From NCBI GenBank assembly GCA_022564695.1, contig JADFKX010000099.1, forward strand, positions 1-7,570: DNA of 7,570 bases. The letters run 5' to 3'. How positions within the stretch are numbered: position 1 is the first letter of the stretch; every line of letters starts with the position of its first letter. The translations under genes and the position numbers were made by a program. Of the stretch, positions 1-6,009 are shown piece after piece. The DNA is from Chloroflexota bacterium (GTDB lineage Bacteria > Chloroflexota > Dehalococcoidia > SM23-28-2 > RBG-16-64-32). The notes below the pieces were generated by a model. That model was not told where the DNA came from. It saw nothing but the letters and a program-made list of their open reading frames with translations, and searched no databases.

Positions 1-397
1 CGGTGAAGTCCTCACCCTTGGCGGGGGCGCTGATGATCACCTTTTTAGCGCCGCCGCCGTTGATGTGGGCGCGGGCCTTTTCGGCGACGGTGAACAGGCC
101 GGTGGACTCTACGACTATCTCAATGCCGAGGTCCTTCCAGGGGATCTGGGCAGGATCGCGTTGGGCCAGGACTTTGATGGACTGGCCGTTAACCGTGATG
201 GCGTCGTCGCTTGCGCTGATGTCGCCGGGGAAAGGGCCGTAGTTACTGTCGTATTTGAGCAGGTGGGCGTTTGTCTGTGGGTCTGTCAGGTCGTTGACGG
301 CTACTACCTGGAGCGTGTCCGGGTGGAAGTCGTGGATCGCCTTGAATACCTGGCGGCCGATGCGTCCGAATCCGTTGATGCCTATCTTTACTGCCAT
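1..397 (-). CDS. gap: Type I glyceraldehyde-3-phosphate dehydrogenase, N-terminal part (cut by left window edge)
   Basis: Cytoplasmic glycolytic enzyme that oxidises glyceraldehyde 3-phosphate to 1,3-bisphosphoglycerate with NAD. The 132 residues visible form the NAD-binding Rossmann half. The dinucleotide motif GFGRIGR is at residues 9-15, the end of the second strand is VVAVNDLTD (31-39), and the family signatures ESTGLFT (97-103) and ISAPAKGED (122-130) follow. Asp36 followed by Leu suggests NAD rather than NADP preference, as in glycolytic forms. The catalytic Cys-Thr motif would lie beyond the left edge, so activity cannot be judged; family length is about 335 residues. The ATG start at 395-397 is supported by the family's usual N-terminus (MAVKIGINGFGR) and by a GAGGAGG site 8 bases upstream. 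It is co-oriented with the tad operon but separated from it by 140 bases with a hairpin and its own candidate promoter, so it is probably a separate transcription unit. Confidence 0.97.
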   Translation of the reverse strand, partial: MAVKIGINGFGRIGRQVFKAIHDFHPDTLQVVAVNDLTDPQTNAHLLKYDSNYGPFPGDISASDDAITVNGQSIKVLAQRDPAQIPWKDLGIEIVVESTGLFTVAEKARAHINGGGAKKVIISAPAKGEDFT

Positions 398-405
398 TTA
401 GGGTG

Positions 406-412
406 CCTCCTC
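406..412 (-). promoter_or_regulatory. Ribosome binding site of gap
   Basis: The minus strand reads GAGGAGG here, followed by 8 bases and the ATG at 397. It is a strong Shine-Dalgarno match with good spacing, and it fixes the gap start. Confidence 0.85.
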
Positions 413-438
413 ACTCAGGTCGCGGGGCGTCACCCTTC

Positions 439-468
439 AGTATATCGTCAGGCCAACGGGGAGGGCAA
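439..468 (-). promoter_or_regulatory. Candidate sigma70-type promoter for gap
   Basis: On the minus strand a -35-like TTGCCC (463-468) is followed by an 18-base spacer and a good -10 box TATACT (439-444). Transcription would begin near position 432, giving a 5' leader of about 35 bases before the gap ATG. The -10 matches the consensus at 5 of 6 positions and the -35 at 4 of 6. The site lies immediately after the hairpin that appears to end the tad operon. The spacer contains one copy of a 10-base direct repeat (445-454), which could be an operator. This is motif inspection only. Confidence 0.4.
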
Positions 469-471
469 AGA

Positions 472-511
472 GCGAGAGCCGGCCCCGATTTTCGTCAGGC
501 CCGGCTCTCGC
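472..511 (-). terminator. Hairpin, likely rho-independent terminator of the tad operon
   Basis: A perfect 11-base inverted repeat, GCGAGAGCCGG (472-482) and CCGGCTCTCGC (501-511), encloses an 18-base loop. It lies 26 bases after the tadC stop. In the direction of transcription the stem is followed by TCTTTGCCC, a short and imperfect U-tract, so termination may be partial. The stem is GC-rich and stable. There is no T-run on the other side, so it fits only minus-strand termination. It could also be an mRNA-stabilising 3' hairpin. Confidence 0.5.
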
Positions 512-537
512 GGCAGGCAGTAGGGGAAGTGTTACGT

Positions 538-1452
538 TTATCCGCCCAGGTTATCCAGTATCTGGATCGCCGCCGGTCCCAGGATGGCTATGAACAGGGA
601 GGGGAGCAGGAACAGGATCAGAGGGAAGGTCATCCAGATGGGTATCTTCTGCGCAATCTGTTCCACCCGCTGCCGTCGGCGAGTACGCATCTGGTCTGCC
701 TGGACCCTGAGGACATCGCCGATCGATGAGCCGGTCGTTTCGGCGTGGATGATGGAGCTCATGAAGGTCATGACGTCCGGTACGCCGGTTCTCTCGCCGA
801 TTTCGCGAAGGGCGTCACGGCGGCTGCGGCCCAGAGCCATGTCCCGCAGGGCGTGGGCCAGTTCGTCCCCGAAGGGGCCCGGCAGACGCTCCGCCACCTT
901 GGCGAAGGCGGAGTCCAGGCCCAGGCCGGCCTCCACGCAGGTCGTGATCAGGTCCAGCGCGTTAGGCAGGCTCTTGAGAATCTCAGTCTGCCTTCGGCCT
1001 ACCCGCTTCGCCAGCCAGAAATAGGGGGCGTAAAGCCCCGCGGCGATGAAGGCGAGCAAGCCCAGTATCTGGATTGCGCCCATATCGCTGCCCGCGAGTA
1101 GTATCAGAGCTAAGTACATTCCGGGAACGGCTACGCCGGTGACGGCCATGAGGAAGAGGAAGCCGCTCAGAGAGAACGGATTCCCCGCCAGGGTCAGCAA
1201 GTACCGGATGCGGTCGACGAATGTAGAGGGCAGCAGCTTTGCGAAAGCGTTCGCGATGCCCTCGAAGATCGGCCATACGATGCGCTGCGCGAATGGGCGG
1301 GTCAGGTCGCCGGTCTCGTCTTCCGGCATGTAGGCGGCCAGGCTCCGGACGCGTGCGCTCAGCGGGTTATCCCGCCGCCGGCTGGCGAGGGACATAGTTA
1401 TCATGAGGACACCCAGGAACGCGGTCAGTGCTGCTATTGTTGCTAGTGCCAT
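538..1452 (-). CDS. tadC: Tad pilus inner-membrane platform protein TadC (type II secretion F family)
   Basis: One of the two polytopic inner-membrane proteins that form the platform of the Tad secretion machine. It is thought to pair with TadB and to couple to the ATPase TadA during pilin assembly. The 304-residue protein has hydrophobic segments at about 2-22, 97-119, 126-147 and 271-293. A T2SSF cytoplasmic domain at about 158-285 contains the typical LPNALDLITTCVEAGLGLDSA-like helix (around 162-182). The C-terminal anchor ends in LGPAAIQILD, usual for TadC. The ATG at 1450-1452 is chosen because AGGAGG lies 7 bases upstream. An in-frame GTG one codon earlier (1453-1455) leaves only 4 bases and is less likely. 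It is the last gene of the operon and starts 11 bases after tadB, whose stop codon overlaps this ribosome binding site. Length and architecture are normal for the family. Confidence 0.95.
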   Translation of the reverse strand: MALATIAALTAFLGVLMITMSLASRRRDNPLSARVRSLAAYMPEDETGDLTRPFAQRIVWPIFEGIANAFAKLLPSTFVDRIRYLLTLAGNPFSLSGFLFLMAVTGVAVPGMYLALILLAGSDMGAIQILGLLAFIAAGLYAPYFWLAKRVGRRQTEILKSLPNALDLITTCVEAGLGLDSAFAKVAERLPGPFGDELAHALRDMALGRSRRDALREIGERTGVPDVMTFMSSIIHAETTGSSIGDVLRVQADQMRTRRRQRVEQIAQKIPIWMTFPLILFLLPSLFIAILGPAAIQILDNLGG

Positions 1453-1459
1453 CACTCCA

Positions 1460-1465
1460 CCTCCT
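1460..1465 (-). promoter_or_regulatory. Ribosome binding site of tadC overlapping the tadB stop codon
   Basis: The minus strand reads AGGAGG here. The tadB stop codon TAG occupies 1464-1466, so the last two bases of the stop are the first two of the Shine-Dalgarno sequence. Spacing to the ATG at 1452 is 7 bases. This arrangement suggests translational coupling of tadB to tadC, and it decides between the ATG and the adjacent GTG. Confidence 0.8.
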
Positions 1466-2402
1466 AGATGTCCACTGAGACGATGCGCTTGATTGCCAGG
1501 ATGCCGACGATGTCCAGCACTATGGCCACGACGAGCAAGAAACGCCCGAGCGGATCGGTGAACAGTGCTGACATGTAGCTGAAATTGACGGCCAGCATCA
1601 GAAGCACGACTGCCGGCGGCATCAATCCGATGACCACGCCGGAGAGCTTCTTCTGTGCCGTTAGCGTGTTGATTTCACCCTGGATGCGGGCCCGCTCCCG
1701 TATTGTGTGGGCGACCTTTTCGAGCACCTCAGAGAGGTTGGAGCCGACGCTGCGCTGGATTAATATTGCGGTAATAATTACGTCCATATCGTAGCTGCCG
1801 ACGCGCTCGCCCATGCTTTCCAGCGCTGTCTCTATGGAGGCGCCCATTCGAGTGTCACGGAGCAGATGGTTTAGCTCCGTAGACATTGGCGGCTGGGATT
1901 GCTCAGCGGCCAGGTCCAACCCTTGCAGGAGACCGAAGCCAGCCCGCAGCGAATTAGCTACCATGGTCAGCATATCTGCCAACTGGTCGTTGAACTTCCG
2001 TACTTGCCGAGTTATGCGCGTGCGGACGTAGAAAGCGGGCAGCATGTAGCCGACGACGCCGGCTACGATGCCAAGGAGAAAGGCGAGGATGTGTCCGTTG
2101 CCCAAGGCAAGGACGACGACGAATGCTACCAGCGCCAGCAGCACACGCAAGGCGACGTATTCGTGGAGCTTCAGCGCCAGCCCGGCGCGTTCCAGTTGGC
2201 TGCGCGTCCGCTCACTCCAGCCGCTTCCCTGTTCGCGCAACGCCAGTGGCACCGCGCCCTCCGTTTGCGGGGCGGAGTAGCGTTCCAAGGTCTCCAGTCG
2301 GCGCTGTGCGCTGGACTTGCCGCCTCGCGCCTGATAGAAGCCGATGACTATAAGGAGCACGCCTAGAAAGGCGGCTGTGGATCCCAGTAATGCCAGTTCC
2401 AT
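1464..2402 (-). CDS. tadB: Tad pilus inner-membrane platform protein TadB (type II secretion F family)
   Basis: Partner of TadC in the inner-membrane platform of the Tad pilus machine. The 312-residue protein has an N-terminal membrane segment (about 4-24), then a charged cytoplasmic stretch (26-78). A pair of hydrophobic helices follows (about 81-100 and 104-125), then a T2SSF domain (about 137-262) with the helix LADMLTMVANSLRAGFGLLQ at 141-160. Two C-terminal membrane segments lie at about 253-275 and 287-305. Its position between tadA and tadC is the standard tadA-tadB-tadC order. Only 3 bases separate the tadA stop from the ATG at 2400-2402. The ribosome binding site is the modest AAGGGGG at 2409-2415 inside the end of tadA, so translation probably depends on ribosomes arriving from tadA. 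TadB and TadC are distant homologues; the order and the C-terminus separate them. Confidence 0.95.
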   Translation of the reverse strand: MELALLGSTAAFLGVLLIVIGFYQARGGKSSAQRRLETLERYSAPQTEGAVPLALREQGSGWSERTRSQLERAGLALKLHEYVALRVLLALVAFVVVLALGNGHILAFLLGIVAGVVGYMLPAFYVRTRITRQVRKFNDQLADMLTMVANSLRAGFGLLQGLDLAAEQSQPPMSTELNHLLRDTRMGASIETALESMGERVGSYDMDVIITAILIQRSVGSNLSEVLEKVAHTIRERARIQGEINTLTAQKKLSGVVIGLMPPAVVLLMLAVNFSYMSALFTDPLGRFLLVVAIVLDIVGILAIKRIVSVDI

Positions 2403-2405
2403 AGC

Positions 2406-3755
2406 CTACCCCCTTACCGGCGAAAATAGATCGCTGGAGAACTTCACGCCCATGTCCGCCAGACGGTCCAGGAAACGCGGCTGGATACCCGTGGGCGTAA
2501 TGCTCCCTAGCACATGGCCGTTGGCATCCACCCCCTCATGGTGGAAGCGGAACAGATCCTGCATGGTAACTATCTGGCCCTCCAGGCCGGATAGCTCGCT
2601 AACGGCTACCACTTTGCGTGAGCCGTCTACGAAGCGGGCCAGGTGGAAGATTATGTGCAAGGCGGATGCCATCTGCTCCCGAATCACCCGTATCGGCAGG
2701 TCAAAGCCCGCCATGAGGATCATGTTTTCCACACGCATCAATGCATCGCGGGGCGAGTTGGCGTGCACGGTGGTGAGAGATCCTTCGTGGCCGGTGTTCA
2801 TAGCCTGCATCATGTCGAACGCCTCGGGGCCACGGACCTCACCGACGATGATCCGATCGGGACGCATGCGCAGGGCGTTGCGCAACAGGTCTCGCTGCGT
2901 GACTTCATTTTTCCCTTCCAGGTTCGGCGGTCGCGCTTCCAGTGAGACCACGTGGGGCTGCTGCAGCCGCAGCTCCGTTGGGTCCTCGATAGTGACGATG
3001 CGCTCAGTGGCGGGGAGATAGGCGGATAGGGCGTTGAGCAGAGTGGTTTTGCCTGTACCCGTACCGCCGGAGACGATCGTGTTCAATCGGCCTTTGACGC
3101 AGGCGTTGAAGAACTCCGCAAGCTCCGGGGTCACGGTTCCGCCAGCCATCAGGTCACCCATCGTGTATTTGTCGGTGCGGAACTTTCGAATGGTGATCGT
3201 GGGGCTGCGCGGCGCCACCGGCGGGATGATGATATTCACGCGCGAGCCGTCCGGAAGGCGGGCGTCCACGTACGGTGAGGACTCATCTACGCGCCTGCCT
3301 AGCGGCGACAGTATGCGCTCCGCTATCCGCATGATGTGGCGTTCATCGCGGAAGCGGGCGTTGCTGAGGTAGATGACGCCGTCGCGCTCATAAAAGACGT
3401 TGTCGGGGGCGTTTACCATCACCTCTGAAATCGACGGGTCGGCGATCATCACTTCGATAGGCCCCAGACCTAGCACTTCGTCGGCCACGTGAGAGATTAG
3501 TATGTCGCGCTCGACGCCCGCCACGTCGGCAGCGAGCTCGCGCATGAGAGTGCGGGCGGCCTTCTCCACAACCTCGCGCGCCTCACCGGGGGGCAGCTTT
3601 TCGATCGTGTCTGAATCCACGTCCTCAATGAGGCGTTGGTGAACGGCGAACACAGTCTCCCACTGGGATTCGTTGAGGCCGTCCTGGTTATAGCGGCGGC
3701 CGTTGCCATCGCTCGGCCTAGATATCTCCTTGAACTTATCTTGCCAATTTGTCAT
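2406..3755 (-). CDS. tadA: Tad pilus secretion ATPase TadA/CpaF
   Basis: Hexameric cytoplasmic ATPase of the VirB11/GspE superfamily (TadA/CpaF branch) that powers Flp pilus assembly at the membrane platform. The 449-residue protein has an N-terminal domain (about 60-220) with DEVLGLGPIE (92-101) and IMRIAERILSPLGRRVDESS (141-160), typical of CpaF. The Walker A motif GGTGTGKTT is at 230-238. The Asp box is TIEDPTEL (255-262), the Walker B region is RPDRIIVGEVRGPEA (298-312) with Glu306, and the His box is TGHEGSLTTVHANSP (321-335). All catalytic motifs are intact, so it should be active. The ATG at 3753-3755 has a GGGGAGGG site (3765-3772), about 9-10 bases upstream. It lies 28 bases after tadZ and 3 bases before tadB. 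The length is usual for CpaF. The family name is certain; the tadA/cpaF symbol choice is convention. Confidence 0.97.
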   Translation of the reverse strand: MTNWQDKFKEISRPSDGNGRRYNQDGLNESQWETVFAVHQRLIEDVDSDTIEKLPPGEAREVVEKAARTLMRELAADVAGVERDILISHVADEVLGLGPIEVMIADPSISEVMVNAPDNVFYERDGVIYLSNARFRDERHIMRIAERILSPLGRRVDESSPYVDARLPDGSRVNIIIPPVAPRSPTITIRKFRTDKYTMGDLMAGGTVTPELAEFFNACVKGRLNTIVSGGTGTGKTTLLNALSAYLPATERIVTIEDPTELRLQQPHVVSLEARPPNLEGKNEVTQRDLLRNALRMRPDRIIVGEVRGPEAFDMMQAMNTGHEGSLTTVHANSPRDALMRVENMILMAGFDLPIRVIREQMASALHIIFHLARFVDGSRKVVAVSELSGLEGQIVTMQDLFRFHHEGVDANGHVLGSITPTGIQPRFLDRLADMGVKFSSDLFSPVRG

Positions 3756-3783
3756 GACTTCTCACCCTCCCCAAAAGTGTGCC

Positions 3784-5019
3784 TTAGCGCTTGAATAGCC
3801 TCGTAAGTAGTCCGCTCGATAATCCGTTCGATGCTTCGCCGTTGTTGTGATGGTTTTCTCTGTACCCTGCATCAACCCCGGCCAACATCGCCGCTAGCTC
3901 CGTGATCGTCACAGACACTCTGGAGAGCGGGCGGTCTGTTACCACCGGCGTCCCAAGCTGGGCGCTTGCCGCGATCTCCGCATCATGCGGGATCGACCAG
4001 AACACTTCGCGCCGGAGCACCTTGCTGACGTCCTCCTCCCGAAGGGAGTTGGCGTTGGTGGCGTGGTTTACTACCAGCTTTATCTTGTCATCATTGTTGA
4101 TGCCACTGCTGAGGAGCTTAAGAGCGGTAGTTGTGTCCTTGATGCTGGTGATATCCAGACTGGTCAGCAGCAACACGACGGTAGCTTTTTCCAGGGCCAC
4201 CGCCACCAGGTCTGTGAACGTGGCCGGGCAGTCGATTACCACGAAGTCGTGGGTCTGCGCCAGCAGCGTGAGCACCTTCTCCACCGCTTCCGTGCTAACG
4301 TTGCGCCAGTCCACTGGCTCAAACGGCGCCGGCAGCACCTTGACCCCAGTCTCATGCTGGACGAGGTAGTTGCCGATCTTCTCCCGATCCAGTTCGTCAA
4401 CCTTCTCCGCTGCGTCTACGAGGCTGGCCTCAACGGGGACATCAAGCATCATGGCGGCGTCACCGAAAACGGTGTCCATGTCCACGATGACGGCGCTGCC
4501 CGCGTTCATCGCTACGAATGCGGTGGCCAGGTTGGTGGCCACGGTTGTCTTGCCGATGCCGCCCTTGGCGCCAAAGACTGTGATCACCATGCCCGTGCTC
4601 CTTGGGCCAGGCACCGAGTCTCCCGATTTCAACGCCCGCCGGCGCTCCTGCTGGGATAGAGCCGCCTGTACGGCCTTGATTACCTCATCTGTCTTGAGCG
4701 GTTTCGTGAGGTAGTCGCGGGCGCCGGCCACCACAGTCCTCCGTGCGGATTCCGAATCCTTCTTGGATGAGTAGGCCAGGACAGGAGAGTCCGGCAAGAG
4801 CTCCGTAAGGGATTCGATGGTCTGGAGGGCGCGGGCGGGCGGGTCTTCGACGCCCACCAGCACCACGCTGGGCTTGAGTTCGGCGGCCAGGGATAGCGCC
4901 TCCGCTCCGTAACCCACGCCGCCTATGACGACGAACTGGGCCCGGACGAGCCCCTTCTGGAGCTCGGCTCTTGTCTCGAAGTCCTGGTCTACCACCAGGA
5001 CTCTTGGATTGCCTGCCAT
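3784..5019 (-). CDS. tadZ: TadZ/CpaE: degenerate receiver plus MinD/ParA-like ATPase, pilus localisation factor
   Basis: Cytoplasmic protein that in studied systems places the Tad machine at the cell pole or assembly site. Numbered from the ATG at 5017-5019 (411 residues). Residues about 4-123 are a receiver-like fold with the acidic pair Asp11/Asp13, Ser84 and Lys106 of LTKP, but Gly56 replaces the phosphoacceptor Asp. A linker rich in Arg and Ser (126-142) leads to a MinD/ParA-type ATPase. This has a deviant Walker A KGGIGKTT (152-159), Asp182 of VDMD, and Walker B FVVIDCPA with Asp263. The C-terminus has an Asn/His-rich linker and a tail SGLLTRLFKR (402-411), like the MinD membrane-targeting helix. 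Start choice: GGAGG at 5029-5033 is 9 bases from this ATG but only 3 from another in-frame ATG at 5023-5025, which would add Met-Lys. The gene lies between cpaB (39-base gap) and tadA (28-base gap). The family is sure; the regulatory reading is inference. Confidence 0.94.
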   Translation of the reverse strand: MAGNPRVLVVDQDFETRAELQKGLVRAQFVVIGGVGYGAEALSLAAELKPSVVLVGVEDPPARALQTIESLTELLPDSPVLAYSSKKDSESARRTVVAGARDYLTKPLKTDEVIKAVQAALSQQERRRALKSGDSVPGPRSTGMVITVFGAKGGIGKTTVATNLATAFVAMNAGSAVIVDMDTVFGDAAMMLDVPVEASLVDAAEKVDELDREKIGNYLVQHETGVKVLPAPFEPVDWRNVSTEAVEKVLTLLAQTHDFVVIDCPATFTDLVAVALEKATVVLLLTSLDITSIKDTTTALKLLSSGINNDDKIKLVVNHATNANSLREEDVSKVLRREVFWSIPHDAEIAASAQLGTPVVTDRPLSRVSVTITELAAMLAGVDAGYRENHHNNGEASNGLSSGLLTRLFKR

Positions 5020-5027
5020 TTTCATGT

Positions 5028-5034
5028 ACCTCCC
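5028..5034 (-). promoter_or_regulatory. Ribosome binding site of tadZ with two possible starts
   Basis: The minus strand reads GGGAGGT. Two in-frame ATG codons follow, at 5025 (3 bases after GGAGG) and at 5019 (9 bases after). Spacing favours the second, although the first cannot be excluded. The two proteins differ only by Met-Lys at the N-terminus. Confidence 0.7.
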
Positions 5035-5058
5035 GTGGTTCCCTGCCTGCCGCCCCTT

Positions 5059-5943
5059 CTAGCGGGTGTTTCCAAGCCTTAAGAGGACGGGCACCACGTC
5101 CACGATGGTTTCATCTCCAACGGCGCGAGCCTCCATGCGGATGACGCCGAACTGGTCAGCCCAGGTGATCTCTTGCGCCTGCTGAGGGGTCAACTCCATT
5201 GTAGCGGTGGCCGCTCGGGGCTCAGATTCGGTTTCTGCCGCGTCGTCGGCCACGTTGCCGCCCGCGGTCGACTCCGTCAGGGACTGGGCGAGCGCCAGCA
5301 GCTTCACGTTCTGGAGCATGGTCACGGTGAGGATCAGGTCAGTCTGGTTCGTCTCTTCACCCTCTACGGCGGATGCCGAGGGCGCCGGCTTAGGGGGATC
5401 GACCAACTGGTAGTCCAGGCCCAGGATCTGAAGGATGTAGTTGGCGGACTCCACATCGGCGACGCTAAAGATGCCGACCAGGTCCACGCGGTCGCCGGGC
5501 CTGAGGTTGCCGCCGGCGGTAACCACTTCCTGCACTGTCACCGAAATACCTCGCATGCCGGGCTCCACCTTAAAGGCGAGCCTATCACCGGCGGTATCGC
5601 TGACGGCAGCGGGCAGTATCTGTGCGCCGGCTGCCACTTCCTCCGTCACTACGCGGTCCACAAGCTGGCCGCGGCTGGTGAAGGCGTCTGCGCTAGCCTC
5701 TTCCGGCGATACGAAGTTCACCGTCAGCATGTCGGCTGTGATACGGGTCTGGGCGGGGATCACGTCGTTCGCGACTACCACGGGCACGTTGCCGCCGGCG
5801 CTGCCGCCGGTGCTGCCGCTTTCGGCGCCGTTGACGGCCACGAATACGATGATGGCGGCGATGCCGGCCAAGAGCAGCCCCAGGTAGAAGACGTATCGCT
5901 GAGATTTATTCCCCCGCGGTTTCGCCATCGCTTGTCCTGCCAT
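5059..5943 (-). CDS. cpaB: Flp pilus assembly protein CpaB/RcpC with SAF domain
   Basis: Envelope-side accessory protein of the Tad system. In diderms it is linked to the outer-membrane secretin; its role in secretin-less loci is unclear. The 294-residue protein has a basic cytoplasmic N-terminus, one membrane anchor (about 17-37) and a Gly/Ser linker (40-52). A SAF domain (about 52-114) starts at VPVVVANDVIPAQTRITADM (53-72). The RcpC/CpaB domain follows, with GMRGISVTV (129-137) and the signature NLRPGDRVDLVGIF (146-159). Two low-complexity acidic or Pro/Ala segments (183-200 and 225-248) interrupt this domain. It is slightly above the common family length. The ATG at 5941-5943 has a GGGAGGAG site (5952-5959) 8 bases upstream; an internal ATG at codon 6 has no better site. 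It lies 66 bases after the TadG-like gene, with no secretin gene following, and directly precedes tadZ. Confidence 0.93.
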   Translation of the reverse strand: MAGQAMAKPRGNKSQRYVFYLGLLLAGIAAIIVFVAVNGAESGSTGGSAGGNVPVVVANDVIPAQTRITADMLTVNFVSPEEASADAFTSRGQLVDRVVTEEVAAGAQILPAAVSDTAGDRLAFKVEPGMRGISVTVQEVVTAGGNLRPGDRVDLVGIFSVADVESANYILQILGLDYQLVDPPKPAPSASAVEGEETNQTDLILTVTMLQNVKLLALAQSLTESTAGGNVADDAAETESEPRAATATMELTPQQAQEITWADQFGVIRMEARAVGDETIVDVVPVLLRLGNTR

Positions 5944-6009
5944 GTCTGTTTCTCCTCCCTTGTTCCCTATAAGGTTTGTTTTTGGTCCGGATTTCCGGAG
6001 ATGATTCCT

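Noticed and set aside
65..523. Plus-strand open frame covering the left edge
   Set aside because: The minus strand encodes the N-terminus of glyceraldehyde-3-phosphate dehydrogenase with full family signatures, so this frame is its shadow.
2344..3021. 225-codon open frame on the plus strand opposite tadA
   Set aside because: It is a shadow of tadA, Arg/Ser-rich with no domain, while the opposite strand encodes intact Walker motifs.
3985..4659. 224-codon plus-strand frame opposite tadZ
   Set aside because: It is antisense to the conserved ATPase domain of TadZ, with no sign of independent function.
5800..5830. Short GCCGCCGG-type repeats
   Set aside because: They are explained by the Gly/Ser-rich linker codons of CpaB and are not an independent repeat element.
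5986..5999. Small inverted repeat TCCGG-ATTT-CCGGA between the TadG-like gene and cpaB as a terminator
   Set aside because: The stem is only 5 bases and in the transcribed direction is followed by an A-rich rather than U-rich stretch, so an internal terminator is not supported.
5944..6009. Possible internal promoter before cpaB (TTATAG on the minus strand)
   Set aside because: No acceptable -35 element lies 16-19 bases upstream, so the match is probably chance.
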